From NCBI RefSeq assembly GCF_021699055.1, contig NZ_SSXC01000024.1, forward strand, positions 1 to 50,953: a DNA stretch of 50,953 bases, given 5' to 3'. Each line of letters begins with the position of its first letter. The first letter of the stretch is position 1. Under the pieces are notes generated by a model that did not search any database, had not been told where the DNA came from, and saw nothing but the letters and a program-made list of their open reading frames with translations. This document shows positions 8,304 to 16,676 of the stretch, piece after piece. A program made the translations under genes and the position numbers. Source of the DNA: Blastococcus sp. MG754426 (GTDB lineage Bacteria > Actinomycetota > Actinomycetes > Mycobacteriales > Geodermatophilaceae).

Positions 8304-9245
8304 TCACTGGTGAGCGGCGAGCTCGTGCGCGGCATGTGCCGGGCTCTCGAGCTGGAACGTCGAGTGGTCCACGCTGACCGGGAAGTGTCCGGTCAGGCAG
8401 TCCTGCAGCTGGTCGAGGATCTGTGGCGCGTGGCCGTCCCGAAAGCAGGAGTCCTCCACGACCACGTGTGCGGACAGCACCGGGAGCCCGCTGGTGATCT
8501 GGGACGCGTGCAGGTCGTGGACCTCGAGCACGTGCGGCACCGCCAGGAGGTGGCGGCGGACGTCATCCAGGTCCAGCCCGGGCGGCGTCGTCTCCAGGAG
8601 TACCGACACCGTCTCCCGCAGCAGTATCACGGTTCGCGGCACGATCAGGACGGCGATGACCAGCGACGCAACGGCATCTGCCCGCTGCCAACCGGTCAAC
8701 GCGATGACGCCGGCGGCCGCCAGGACGGCCACCGACCCGAGGGTGTCGTTGAGGACCTCCAGGAACGCGGCCCGCATGTTGACGTTGTCGCTGCGCCCGC
8801 CCCTGGTCAGGATCACGATCCCGATCACGTTGGCCACCAGGCCGACCAGCCCGAAGACGAGGACGGCGGTGGTCTCGATCTCCGGCGGCTCGAACAGCCG
8901 GCGGATCCCTTCGATGAGGACGTAGGTACCGACCGCCAGCAGGGCAGCCGCCTGCAGGGTCGCCCCGAGGACCTCCGCCCGACGGTAGCCCCAGGTCCGT
9001 TTCGCCGTGGCGGGCCGCACGGCGAGCGTCGCGGCGATCAGCGCGATCACCAGGCCGGCGGTGTCGGTCAACATGTGCCCTGCGTCGGCGAGCAGGGCCA
9101 GGCTGCCGGAGATGACGGCGCCGATCACTTCGGCGACGAGGACGGTCGACGTCAGAACCAGGACGATCGCGAGCCGGCGGCGGTGGTCCGTAGGGCTCGA
9201 ACTGCCGGGCCCATGGCTGTGTCCGTGGGAATGGCCGCCGCTCAT
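8304..9245 (-). CDS. czcD: CDF-family metal cation exporter (CzcD-like)
   Basis: A 313-residue cation diffusion facilitator. The His-rich N-terminus (GGHSHGHSHG) is followed by six membrane helices and a C-terminal cytoplasmic domain. The metal-site residues are visible as HMLTD in helix 2 (ALLADAGHMLTD) and EVLNDTLGS in helix 5. Family members export Zn, Co or Cd by proton exchange. It is the last gene of an operon starting with a CmtR-like sensor, and its ATG overlaps the stop of the methyltransferase gene (ATGA). The much longer open frame upstream is rejected because it covers two other genes. Confidence 0.92.
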   Translation of the reverse strand: MSGGHSHGHSHGPGSSSPTDHRRRLAIVLVLTSTVLVAEVIGAVISGSLALLADAGHMLTDTAGLVIALIAATLAVRPATAKRTWGYRRAEVLGATLQAAALLAVGTYVLIEGIRRLFEPPEIETTAVLVFGLVGLVANVIGIVILTRGGRSDNVNMRAAFLEVLNDTLGSVAVLAAAGVIALTGWQRADAVASLVIAVLIVPRTVILLRETVSVLLETTPPGLDLDDVRRHLLAVPHVLEVHDLHASQITSGLPVLSAHVVVEDSCFRDGHAPQILDQLQDCLTGHFPVSVDHSTFQLESPAHAAHELAAHQ

Positions 9246-9865
9246 AGCGCCGCCGCCGGAGACGACAGGGCTCCGATTCCTGGCAAGAACCGGCCGGTGT
9301 CCGCGGCGTACTCGCGGTAGGTGGCTCCGTGCACCTGCAGGAGGTACGGCTCCTCGATGAGACGCACCTGGAGCTCCACGGCCGTGACCAGGCAGACGAG
9401 CGCGGCGACCGACAACCAGGTGGGAACCGCGACGGTCAGCCCCACCTGCGCGATGACCATCGCGGTGAAGATGGGGTTCCGCACTCGGCGGAACAGTCCG
9501 TCGGTGACCAGATCCGTGCGCTCGGACTCGTCGACGCCGATCCGCCAGGACGTGCCCATCCCGGTCTGGGCGGCGACGACGCCGAAGAAGCCCAGCACCG
9601 CGATGGTCAGCCCGCCGGCCGCCACGGACGAGGGAATGGACCCGAAGGGCGCTCGTGCCACACCGGTCGCCGCGAGGACGAGTGCGCCCGCGCCAGAGAC
9701 CAGGGCAAGCACGAACAGGACACCGGCCCACCAGCGCAGCGACCCCGGACTCCCGGAGATGCCGTGGAAACCGGAAGAACCGGTCCGCCGGATCTGCACC
9801 CACGTGCGAACCCCGAACACCACGACCAGCCCAAGGACGTACAGCGCCAGGGCCACCACGCTCAT
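9242..9865 (-). CDS. Isoprenylcysteine carboxyl methyltransferase-like membrane protein
   Basis: A 207-residue membrane protein of the ICMT/PEMT superfamily. Several helices precede the C-terminal signature RRVRNPIFTAM near residue 140 and the EEPYLLQVHGATYREY block near 180, where S-adenosylmethionine is bound in this family. Bacterial members often sit with CDF transporters without a known substrate. The ATG at 9865 has GGAGG 7 bases upstream and overlaps the stop of the preceding transporter gene. Confidence 0.85.
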   Translation of the reverse strand: MSVVALALYVLGLVVVFGVRTWVQIRRTGSSGFHGISGSPGSLRWWAGVLFVLALVSGAGALVLAATGVARAPFGSIPSSVAAGGLTIAVLGFFGVVAAQTGMGTSWRIGVDESERTDLVTDGLFRRVRNPIFTAMVIAQVGLTVAVPTWLSVAALVCLVTAVELQVRLIEEPYLLQVHGATYREYAADTGRFLPGIGALSSPAAAL

Positions 9866-10605
9866 GAGGGCCCTCCGGAAGCGCAGCAGTCGCACCCCGG
9901 AGAGCAGGAGCAGGCCTCCTCGCCACCAGTCGGGCTGCCGCGCAGCGACGCCGCGGGAGAGCAGCATGCGTCACCTCGCCAGGCCTCCCGCCCTTCCGTC
10001 ACCGCGACGACGGCGATCACGAGGGCAGCGATCGGGTCGGCCCACGCCCACCCGAAGAGGCTGTTGAGCGCCAGTCCGAGGAGGACGACCGCGGACAGAT
10101 AGGTGCACAGGAGGGTCTGCTTGCTGTCGGCCACGGCCGAGACGGAGCCTAGCTCGCGGCCGGCCCGCCGCTGGGCGTACGACAGCACGGGCATGATGAG
10201 GAGGCTCAGCGCGGCGAGCACCAGGCCGACCGGCGAGTGCTCGGCCTCACTCGGCCCCAGCAGGGTCCGGGTGGCGTCCACGGTGACGAACGCGGCCAGC
10301 GCGAAGAAGGACACGGCGATGACCTTCAACGCCACTCGCTCCCGCGCCTCGGGGTCGCGGCCGGCGAACTGCCAGGCGACGGCCAGTGCCGAGGACACCT
10401 CGATCACCGAATCGAGACCGAAGCCGATCAGCGCCGACGACGAGGCCTGCACCCCGGCGGTCAGAGCGACGACCGCCTCGATCACGTTGTAGGTGATCGT
10501 CGCGGCCACGAACAGGCGAATGCGCCGGGCGAGCAGTGCGCGGCGGGCCGCGGACGCGCCATCCACGACGGAGGCAGATGCCAGCGGCAGGAAGGGAGTG
10601 CTCAT
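9862..10605 (-). CDS. Cation diffusion facilitator-like transporter with Cys-rich tail
   Basis: A 247-residue CDF-related protein with about five to six membrane helices; the acidic site ALIGFGLDSVIEVSSA near residue 65 and the second one at WADPIAALVIA near 195 match the metal-binding helices. The C-terminus is short and ends in CSCSPGCDCC plus an earlier CC pair, a likely soft-metal ligand cluster and unusual for the family. It starts inside the sensor stop codon (ATGA at 10602-10605), so it is coupled to that gene. Export of Cd, Pb or Zn is likely given the sensor (inference). Confidence 0.85.
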   Translation of the reverse strand: MSTPFLPLASASVVDGASAARRALLARRIRLFVAATITYNVIEAVVALTAGVQASSSALIGFGLDSVIEVSSALAVAWQFAGRDPEARERVALKVIAVSFFALAAFVTVDATRTLLGPSEAEHSPVGLVLAALSLLIMPVLSYAQRRAGRELGSVSAVADSKQTLLCTYLSAVVLLGLALNSLFGWAWADPIAALVIAVVAVTEGREAWRGDACCSPAASLRGSPTGGEEACSCSPGCDCCASGGPS

Positions 10606-10931
10606 GAGCAGCAGTCCTCCTCGGCTGCGGCCGGGCATGCCTCCGGGTCGACGGCCAGGACGACGCCGAGCAGATCCCCGAGGGCGTGCGCCAAGCGCTG
10701 GTCGGCCAGCTCGTAGCGGGAACGGCGACCTTCAGGCGCGGCCACGACCAGGCCGCAGCCGCGGAGACAGGCCAGGTGGTTGGAAAGGCTCTGCCGGCTC
10801 ACTCCGAGCAGGTCGGCGAGCTCCGACGGGTAGCCCGGCCCTTCGCGCAGGGCCAATAGCAGCCGGGTGCGTGTGGGGTCGGACAAAGCGTGGCCGAAGC
10901 GGGCGAGCGACTCGGCATGGAGGACGGGCAT
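10602..10931 (-). CDS. ArsR-family metal sensor, CmtR-like
   Basis: A 109-residue winged-helix repressor. The recognition segment is VSRQSLSNHLACLRGCGLV, and the Cys-x3-Cys in ACLRGCG lies where CmtR of Mycobacterium binds Cd/Pb; the third ligand there comes from a C-terminal Cys, and here the tail offers several (EACPAAAEEDCCS). It heads an operon with two cation exporters. The ATG at 10931 is used; an open frame reaches 10991 but that part overlaps the probable operator. Confidence 0.9.
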   Translation of the reverse strand: MPVLHAESLARFGHALSDPTRTRLLLALREGPGYPSELADLLGVSRQSLSNHLACLRGCGLVVAAPEGRRSRYELADQRLAHALGDLLGVVLAVDPEACPAAAEEDCCS

Positions 10932-10960
10932 CACGGCGCCTTTGTACAGGAACGGCTGAA

Positions 10961-10976
10961 TACACCGCAAGCTGTA
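10961..10976. promoter_or_regulatory. Candidate operator of the CmtR-like sensor
   Basis: TACACCGCAAGCTGTA, with TACA/TGTA arms around 8 bases, lies 30 bases before the sensor start, where self-repression would be expected. Only the outer arms are symmetric. Confidence 0.35.
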
Positions 10977-11000
10977 CCTAACCGAACTCATGCCCCGGAC

Positions 11001-11939
11001 TCATCGCCGGGTAGCCGACGAGGACCGCGCTGCCAGCTGGGCCAGGTGGGCGTTGTAGGCATCGAATTCCGCCTCGGCTCGACGGTCCGCCGCCGGTGTG
11101 CGGCGCTGTTCCGAGCGCACCCACTGGACGTAGATGATGACGGTCGCGAGGATCGTGGGGAACTCGCCGAAGCCCCAGACGATGTTGCCCGCCGCGAGTT
11201 GGTCGGTCATCGCGTCGACGTTCCAGGCGTCCGGCGGGTGGGCGAAAGTCTTCACGAGCGGTGCGCTGGCCATCATCACGACCACCGCGAAGAAGGCATG
11301 CAGCGGCCCGGGCACCGAGAGTTCGATGAGCCGCATCCCGGGGGAGGCCCGGTGGGGCCACGGCCCGATGGCGAAGGCCCCGCCGAAGGCCAGTATGCCG
11401 GTGCCCAGGAACAGCAACAGCATGGCGACGTTCCCGGCGGAGCTGCGCATGAGCAGGTCGAACAGGGGGGTGAAGTAGAGGCCGTACAGGCTGCCGATGA
11501 ACACCGTCGTGGTGACCACCGGGTGCGCCAGCACACGCGCCGTCCGGCTCCGCAGGATTGCCAGCAACAGTTTTCGGCACATGGCGCCGATACCGCGGCG
11601 GGGCAGCGTCCGGATGGCCAGGCTGACCGGCGCGCCCAGCATGAGCAGCATCGCCGCCACCACGCTCAGGGCCATCTTCTGGAACATGTGGACCGAGAAC
11701 AGGGCCATCGAGTAGCCCATCACCTGCGTGGCCGTCACGAGCACCACGGTCAGGATGCCGGACACGAAGCTCGCGGTCCGGTGCCAGGGCCAGGGCATGC
11801 GCCGGCGGCGCAGCGACCGGACTCCCGCCAGGTAGACGATCAGAACCAGCAGCGCGACGGCCGGAAAGACCGTGGTGGCGTCCAGTTGGGGAGTCAGCAG
11901 GCGGAGCAGGGTCGGCGGGTGTTCGGGCATCCACATCAT
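11001..11939 (-). CDS. ctaG: CtaG-family cytochrome c oxidase assembly protein
   Basis: A 312-residue protein of the caa3-type CtaG family, with about seven membrane helices. Recognisable blocks are the helix containing SVHMFQKMALS near residue 85, LAHPVVTTTVF near 140 and FPTILATVIIYVQW near 270; His residues in the membrane regions are the likely copper ligands. CtaG proteins help build the CuB/CuA sites of heme-copper oxidases. It lies 36 bases after the SCO1 gene on the same strand, so the two form one transcript. Confidence 0.9.
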   Translation of the reverse strand: MMWMPEHPPTLLRLLTPQLDATTVFPAVALLVLIVYLAGVRSLRRRRMPWPWHRTASFVSGILTVVLVTATQVMGYSMALFSVHMFQKMALSVVAAMLLMLGAPVSLAIRTLPRRGIGAMCRKLLLAILRSRTARVLAHPVVTTTVFIGSLYGLYFTPLFDLLMRSSAGNVAMLLLFLGTGILAFGGAFAIGPWPHRASPGMRLIELSVPGPLHAFFAVVVMMASAPLVKTFAHPPDAWNVDAMTDQLAAGNIVWGFGEFPTILATVIIYVQWVRSEQRRTPAADRRAEAEFDAYNAHLAQLAARSSSATRR

Positions 11940-11975
11940 CGGAGCGCCTCGTTTGACGTCAGTCCTCGGAGGAGG

Positions 11976-12632
11976 TCAGCTGTCGGTCACCGTCGTCAGG
12001 TCGTCGGCGATCTCGTCGGACGTGTCCCCGGCGGAGAACATCACGCGCGCCATGTCGTCCGCGCCGTAGAGCAGGAGGCTGGTGGCGTGCATCGTGCCGT
12101 CCGCCTCGGCCAGAGAGACCTCCGCCGCCACCTGGGCCGCCTCCACCTCGGCCTGGGTGCCGGTGAGGCCGACGAAGCGGTTGGGAAGCTCGGCGTCGAA
12201 GCGCGCCAGGTACTCGCCGAGAAACTCCGGCGTGTCCCGCGCCGGGTCGGTGGTGACGAAGACGACCTGGGTGCGGGCTGCGACGTCCTCGGGAACCGAG
12301 CGCAGCGCGAGAGCGACGTCGGCCATCGTCGTCGGGCAGACGTCGGGACAGTTCGCGTAGCCGAAGAACAGCAGCGTGGGCTCTCCACCGGTCTCCTGGG
12401 CGAAGTTGAAACGGGCCCCGTCCTGGGCGGTGAGGGTGAAGTCCGGTCGCGGGCGGGGATCGGCGAGTTCCCGGCCGGCGTAAGGCCCGTCGTCGGCCGC
12501 CGACGAGAGCTCGGCCACGTGGTTCCCGCCGTGGTCTTCCTGGCCCGTGCTGCCGCACCCGGCGAGCATCGTGGCGACGGCCAGAGCTGTCAGCGCCGGG
12601 AGCGGTCGCCGGAGGGAGGATCGCCTAAGCAC
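11976..12632 (-). CDS. SCO1/SenC copper chaperone lipoprotein
   Basis: A 218-residue thioredoxin-fold copper protein for assembly of the CuA site of cytochrome oxidase. An N-terminal signal ends at the lipobox LAGC near residue 26. The copper motif is CPDVC in FGYANCPDVCPTT, and the third ligand is the His of DGTMHATSLLLYG near residue 182. The GTG start at 12632 lies inside the operator, 6 bases after a TAGACT -10-like hexamer, so the message is almost certainly leaderless if that promoter is used. Confidence 0.92.
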   Translation of the reverse strand: MLRRSSLRRPLPALTALAVATMLAGCGSTGQEDHGGNHVAELSSAADDGPYAGRELADPRPRPDFTLTAQDGARFNFAQETGGEPTLLFFGYANCPDVCPTTMADVALALRSVPEDVAARTQVVFVTTDPARDTPEFLGEYLARFDAELPNRFVGLTGTQAEVEAAQVAAEVSLAEADGTMHATSLLLYGADDMARVMFSAGDTSDEIADDLTTVTDS

Positions 12633-12639
12633 GTTAGTA
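12623..12639. promoter_or_regulatory. TACTA-N7-TAGTA operator of the SCO1-CtaG operon
   Basis: Arms GCCTA and TAGTA (8 of 10). Read toward SCO1, the spacer contains the GTG start codon. Its AGCACGT spacer is nearly the same as that of the TlpA2 site at 30232-30248 (AGCACGC). Confidence 0.6.
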
Positions 12640-12709
12640 GTCTAGCCACGGGGCTCGGGCGCCGATCGGCGCACCACCTCGAGCACCAGCGACATGAGAG
12701 GGCGCCGAC

Positions 12710-13120
12710 ATGAGTTGGGAACCCGAGAGTGCATCGGCTGCCTCGTTGAAGCCCGAACGGTTGTGGTCCCGCCTGCTACGGCCGGGCTACCTGCTCATGC
12801 ACCTCGTTGTCGCGCTGCTCTTCCTGGCAACGCTGCAGCTCGGCTGGTGGCAGTGGCAACGCGCCGAGATCCGCGGTTGGGATGCGCAGAACCTGTCCTA
12901 TGCGTTCCAGTGGCCGGTCTACGGCCTGATGGGGCTGTGGTTCTACAGCCGGTTCATGCGCATCGAGGTGGAGCGGGATCCGGACGCCGGGGAGCCGCAC
13001 AAGGCCGTGGCGCTCTACCAGGCGCCGAGGATCGACACCACGGGCGATCCCGAGCTCGCCGCGTACAACACCTACCTGGCCGAGCTGAACGAGAAGGTGC
13101 TCCGGCAGCGCCGCTCCTGA
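12710..13120 (+). CDS. Small membrane protein of unknown function
   Basis: A 136-residue protein with two hydrophobic segments at about residues 28-45 and 68-82. Between them lies LGWWQWQRAEI, which resembles the LGxWQxxR motif at the start of SURF1 oxidase-assembly proteins, but no other SURF1 feature is present, so I do not name it. It is divergent from the SCO1-CtaG operon, which makes a role in respiratory assembly plausible. An AGAGGG element precedes the ATG. Confidence 0.65.
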   Translation: MSWEPESASAASLKPERLWSRLLRPGYLLMHLVVALLFLATLQLGWWQWQRAEIRGWDAQNLSYAFQWPVYGLMGLWFYSRFMRIEVERDPDAGEPHKAVALYQAPRIDTTGDPELAAYNTYLAELNEKVLRQRRS

Positions 13121-13138
13121 GCTCACCCGCGCCGAACC

Positions 13139-13843
13139 TCAGATGGCGACGCCACGCTCGCGCAGCCAGGCCGATGGGCTGACCCGGCGGCCGTCGAGCC
13201 CGCCCTGGAACACCTCGAAGTGCAGGTGCGGGCCGGTCGACTGCCCCCGGTTGCCCAACAGCGCGATCGTGTCGCCGGCCCGCACCTCCTGCCCTGCCTC
13301 GACCAGGATCTTCTCCATGTGGCCGTACACGGTCACATCCCCGTTGTCGTGCAGGATGTACACCGCCAGACCGAATCCGCTGGCGGCACCGGCACGCAGG
13401 ACGATGCCGTCGGCCGCCGCGTACTCCGGTGTCAGCATGGGCGCGGCGATGTCCAAGCCGTAGTGCGTCGTGCCCCATCGAGCGCCGTAGCCACTGGTGA
13501 TGCGACCCTCGACGGGCATGACCGCGTCCGGTCGTGCGGCCTCCTCCCGTGCCGCCCGAGAGGCCGCCAGCTCCTCGCGGCGGGCTGCCACCTCGGCTGC
13601 CGCGATCTGTGGTCGCGCGTCGACGTCGGCCAGAACGTCGCCGGTTCCGTACTCGGAGAGCACCGGCTGCACAGGGGCATCGTGCGCATGGGCGATCGGG
13701 GTCTGCAGACCCCAGCCGCCCTCCCAGAGACTGGCGGCCACGGCACCCAGGACGACGCTGCTGAGCAGGAGTCGCCGCCGCTGGCGGAGCGGCGGCGACT
13801 CGGAGAGCCGAGGCCGCACAGGGCGGGGCTGCCGTCGTGTCAC
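13139..13843 (-). CDS. Exported M23 family metallopeptidase (copy 1)
   Basis: A 234-residue wall endopeptidase: basic N-terminus, a membrane/signal segment at about residues 25-45, a short Ala/Glu/Arg coil (about 80-105), and the LytM/M23 domain. Zinc ligands are visible in GTTHYGLD, near residue 130, and in HLHFEVF near 207, with the GHM His between. Such enzymes cut peptidoglycan cross-links. The GTG start overlaps the stop of a short upstream ORF (GTGA), and two coupled leader ORFs connect it to the operator at 13907-13923. Confidence 0.9.
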   Translation of the reverse strand: MTRRQPRPVRPRLSESPPLRQRRRLLLSSVVLGAVAASLWEGGWGLQTPIAHAHDAPVQPVLSEYGTGDVLADVDARPQIAAAEVAARREELAASRAAREEAARPDAVMPVEGRITSGYGARWGTTHYGLDIAAPMLTPEYAAADGIVLRAGAASGFGLAVYILHDNGDVTVYGHMEKILVEAGQEVRAGDTIALLGNRGQSTGPHLHFEVFQGGLDGRRVSPSAWLRERGVAI

Positions 13844-13881
13844 TGCTCGTCCTCGTGGGTCGCGCCGAACGTCCCGCCCAT
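13840..13881 (-). CDS. Possible second leader ORF of the M23 gene
   Basis: Thirteen codons (MGGTFGATHEDEQ) that begin in a TGATG junction with the first leader ORF and end in a GTGA junction with the M23 gene. Both junctions are of the kind used for translational re-initiation. Expression is inferred from the arrangement only. Confidence 0.3.
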   Translation of the reverse strand: MGGTFGATHEDEQ

Positions 13882-13919
13882 CAGAGCACAGCGTGATCGG
13901 ACGGTGACCTAAGGGGCAT
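13881..13919 (-). CDS. Possible leaderless leader ORF starting in the operator
   Basis: Twelve codons (MPLRSPSDHAVL). The ATG overlaps the last base of the operator arm TACTA, the same geometry as the ORF before ccmF. The stop overlaps the next ATG (TGATG). Confidence 0.3.
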   Translation of the reverse strand: MPLRSPSDHAVL

Positions 13920-13923
13920 AGTA
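13907..13923. promoter_or_regulatory. TACTA-N7-TAGTA operator of M23 copy 1
   Basis: Arms ACCTA and TAGTA (8 of 10), spacer AGGGGCA. It lies between the M23 gene, which it probably controls, and the end of ccdA. Confidence 0.55.
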
Positions 13924-13936
13924 GTGGCGTGTCGCG

Positions 13937-14773
13937 TCAGACGACAGACGTGCCGAGGCCCGTGGTGGCCAACCAGGCGCGCAGCCAGATCATGATGTGG
14001 TCCCACCCGCCGGTGACCAGCAGGACCCCGAGGGCGATCAGCAGTACGCCACCCAGGCGCATCACCGTCGCCGCGTGCCGGCGAGCGAAGGCCGAGAAGT
14101 CCAGGGCCCAACGGGCGCCCAGTGCCACCAGCAGGAACGGGATGCCGAGGCCCAGGCAATACGCCAACCCCAGGACGGCGCCGCGCATGGCCGAGGCCTC
14201 GGTGTACGCCAGGGTGTTCACCGCGGAGAGCGTCGGGCCGAGGCACGGAGTCCAGCCGAGCCCGAAGACAACACCGAGTACCGGGGCGCCGGCGAGACCG
14301 GCCGGTGGACGCCGGGTGATCCGCCGTTCGCGCTGGAGCCAAGGCAGGCCCCCCAGAAAGGCCACCCCCATCAGGATGGTGACGACACCCATAACCCGGG
14401 TGAGCACGGGCGTCCACTCGAGGAGGAGGCGCCCCAGGCCGCCGAAGAGAGCGCCGAACGACACGAAGACGACCGTGAAGCCGAGGACGAACAGAAACGC
14501 GCCCAGCATCACACGGCGCGGCTGGGCCGTCGCCGCCACGGTGACCGTGGCTGGCCGGCCACCGGTGTCACCGGCTTTCCCCGTGGCCTCCGGCGAGCGG
14601 GTCGCAGACTGGGCTCCGGTCAACCCGGCGACGTAGGCCAGATAGCCCGGGACGAGCGGCAGCACGCACGGTGATGCGAAGCTGATCAGCCCGACCAGGG
14701 CGGCCACGCCTACAGCCAGGAGGAGTGAGCCGTCGTTCACGATTGCGGCGAAGGACTCGCCGAGACCGCTCAC
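13937..14773 (-). CDS. ccdA: CcdA-type thiol-disulfide transmembrane protein (copy 1)
   Basis: A 278-residue six-helix protein that carries electrons from cytoplasmic thioredoxin to exported thioredoxin-like proteins for cytochrome c maturation. Its two reactive cysteines are in FASPCVLPLVPGY near residue 37 and GWTPCLGPTL near 177. The GTG at 14773 overlaps the TlpA stop (GTGA), so the partner genes are coupled. It is the last gene of the DsbA-VKOR-TlpA-CcdA operon. Paralogues lie at 28720-29595 and 46437-47192. Confidence 0.92.
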   Translation of the reverse strand: MSGLGESFAAIVNDGSLLLAVGVAALVGLISFASPCVLPLVPGYLAYVAGLTGAQSATRSPEATGKAGDTGGRPATVTVAATAQPRRVMLGAFLFVLGFTVVFVSFGALFGGLGRLLLEWTPVLTRVMGVVTILMGVAFLGGLPWLQRERRITRRPPAGLAGAPVLGVVFGLGWTPCLGPTLSAVNTLAYTEASAMRGAVLGLAYCLGLGIPFLLVALGARWALDFSAFARRHAATVMRLGGVLLIALGVLLVTGGWDHIMIWLRAWLATTGLGTSVV

Positions 14774-15375
14774 CGTGGGGTCACCTCGGACAGGAGCAGG
14801 TCGAGGGATCGCCGCAGGTCCTCCTCCGGGACGACGGCGACGTAGACGGCGGCCACCCGGCCGGCCCGGTCCAGCAGGATGGTGCTCGGCACGACGTTCG
14901 CGGGGAACCCGCGGAAGGCCAGGGCCACCTCGCCGCGTGGGTCGAACAGGGAGGGATACTCCGCGCCCACCGACTCCACGAAGGCCTGTGCCAGTTGCCG
15001 TTGGTCCTTCACGTCCACGCCGAGGAAGCGCACGCCGCTGTCGGCCACATCCGCGTAGACCGCCTGGAACTCCGGCGTCTCGACGCGGCACGGAGCGCAC
15101 CACGAGCCCCAGAAATTGATGACCGTGATGTCCCCGGCAAGGGATGTCGACCGGAACTCGGTGCCGTCGAGGAGCTCACCGCCGAACTCCGGCGCGAACT
15201 GGCGGGACTCCACGGGGATGACCTCCCCGAGGGGGGTGCTGCCCGTGAAGTCGAACGTCGCCGACTCCGTGGCGGTGCTGGCGTTGCTGCCACCGCTCCC
15301 CGAACATCCCGCTAGGGCAACCGTGATCGCGAGGGCGCACAACGCCCACGATGCGCGACGCAGGTTGTCAGTCAA
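14770..15375 (-). CDS. TlpA/ResA-like thioredoxin lipoprotein (copy 1)
   Basis: A 201-residue exported thiol-disulfide protein with lipobox VALAGC near residue 23 and the active site WGSWCAPC near residue 93, followed by the cis-Pro block NVVPSTILLD. It is the natural electron acceptor of the CcdA encoded next to it, reducing apocytochrome c thiols or copper-site cysteines. The TTG start overlaps the VKOR stop by 8 bases and has GGAG 8 bases upstream. Confidence 0.9.
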   Translation of the reverse strand: MTDNLRRASWALCALAITVALAGCSGSGGSNASTATESATFDFTGSTPLGEVIPVESRQFAPEFGGELLDGTEFRSTSLAGDITVINFWGSWCAPCRVETPEFQAVYADVADSGVRFLGVDVKDQRQLAQAFVESVGAEYPSLFDPRGEVALAFRGFPANVVPSTILLDRAGRVAAVYVAVVPEEDLRRSLDLLLSEVTPR

Positions 15376-16051
15376 CGAGGGTGCTCCAGTACAGCCAGAA
15401 CTGCTGCGCGATGGCGGCAGTGATCAGAAGGAACCAAGCGGTCAGCACGACGCCGTGTACCGATCGCACTGCCTCGACCACCCGGGCCAGGGAAGAAGGC
15501 GACCGGAGGTGGATGGCCGCGAGGTTGCGCAAGGTCACGTACCAGAAGACGGGAATCGTCACCGCCCACACGACCAGGCAGTACGGGCAGAGAGCGCCGA
15601 TGCGGTAGATGCTGCTGAAGATCAGCCAGTGCACGAGGACGACGGCCCCCGTGACTCCCAGCTGCAGTCCCCCCCAGAACCAGCCGGGCAGCCGTGCTCC
15701 GGAGAGCAGCACCGCACCGGTCACGACGACGACGGGGAATCCTGCGACACCCAGGAGGGGGTTGGGGAAGCCGAATAAGGCGGCTTGGGGACTGGACATC
15801 ACCGACCCACAGCTGAGGACGGGATTCAGGCTGCAGGTCGGCACGTAGCCGGGGTCGGCGAGCAGGGCGTACTTCTCGACAGCTAGGACGAAGGAAGCTG
15901 CCAGGCCGAGCAGACCCCCGACCAACAGCAGCCAGGCGGTGGTGGTGCAGTCCGCAGGACCCGGTCCGTTCCGGCCCTCGTGGCTCGTGGAGGTACGCCG
16001 GGGTTTAGCCGGAGAGCGGCCGTCGACCCTCTCAGCCGGCGAGGGCAGCAT
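15368..16051 (-). CDS. VKOR-family disulfide-generating membrane protein
   Basis: A 227-residue vitamin K epoxide reductase homologue, which in bacteria replaces DsbB and re-oxidises DsbA with quinone. Four to five helices are visible. The loop cysteines are in CSLNPVLSCGSVM near residues 74-82, and the quinone-proximal pair is CPYC near 156. The gene overlaps the upstream DsbA gene by 20 bases; no better downstream start is seen. The VKOR-DsbA pair drives oxidation, while the next two genes (TlpA, CcdA) drive reduction. Confidence 0.9.
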   Translation of the reverse strand: MLPSPAERVDGRSPAKPRRTSTSHEGRNGPGPADCTTTAWLLLVGGLLGLAASFVLAVEKYALLADPGYVPTCSLNPVLSCGSVMSSPQAALFGFPNPLLGVAGFPVVVVTGAVLLSGARLPGWFWGGLQLGVTGAVVLVHWLIFSSIYRIGALCPYCLVVWAVTIPVFWYVTLRNLAAIHLRSPSSLARVVEAVRSVHGVVLTAWFLLITAAIAQQFWLYWSTLVD

Positions 16052-16676
16052 CGATGCGCTCGATGAACTCGTCCGTCGAGCTCACCTCGAGCTTCTCCCC
16101 GTTGAGGAAGAACGTCGGGGTGCCCTCGACCCTCAGGGCCAGCCCGTCCTCGCGGTCCCGCAGAACGCGCTCGAGGGTGGCCGGGTCGGCGACCGCGGCG
16201 GCATACGCGGCCATGTCCAGGCCGAGGTCTGCGGCGAACGTCCGGAAGAGCGCGGCTTGGGAGTCCTGGCGCTCACCCCATTCCGGCTGCGTCTCGTACA
16301 TTCGGTGGTACATCGCCTCGAACTCTCCCTGCTGAGCGGCGGCCTCGACAGCAACAGCGGCGTTCTCGGCGTTGGCGTGACCGGGCATGGGGAAGTAGCG
16401 AGCGACGAAGGTGACCTCGCCCTCGTACCTTTCCCGGAGTTGCTCGACGAAGGGATAGGCCGCCCGGCAGCTCTCGCACTCGAAATCGAGGAACTCCACC
16501 AGGGTCACCCGGCCGTCTTCGGCAGTGGAGAGCCGATGGCTGTCGTCCCGGACGAGCGCGGCGTCGGCTGTGGCACCGGGGGCGGCGCTGCGGTCGTCGT
16601 TCAGTCCGAGGAGCACGGTGACAGCCAGGACGAACACCGCCACGAGCGCTGCCGAGATCTTCAGATTCCTGCTCAC
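16032..16676 (-). CDS. DsbA-like thiol oxidase
   Basis: A 214-residue membrane-anchored thioredoxin-fold protein. An uncleaved-looking anchor covers residues 6-26, and the active site is CESC in FLDFECESCRAAYPF near residue 66; the cis-Pro block is VEGTPTFFLNG near 185. It would introduce disulfides into exported proteins and be recycled by the VKOR encoded directly downstream. The GTG start has GAGGAG 11 bases upstream. It heads the operon controlled by the dyad at 16772-16788. Confidence 0.9.
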   Translation of the reverse strand: MSRNLKISAALVAVFVLAVTVLLGLNDDRSAAPGATADAALVRDDSHRLSTAEDGRVTLVEFLDFECESCRAAYPFVEQLRERYEGEVTFVARYFPMPGHANAENAAVAVEAAAQQGEFEAMYHRMYETQPEWGERQDSQAALFRTFAADLGLDMAAYAAAVADPATLERVLRDREDGLALRVEGTPTFFLNGEKLEVSSTDEFIERIDAALAG

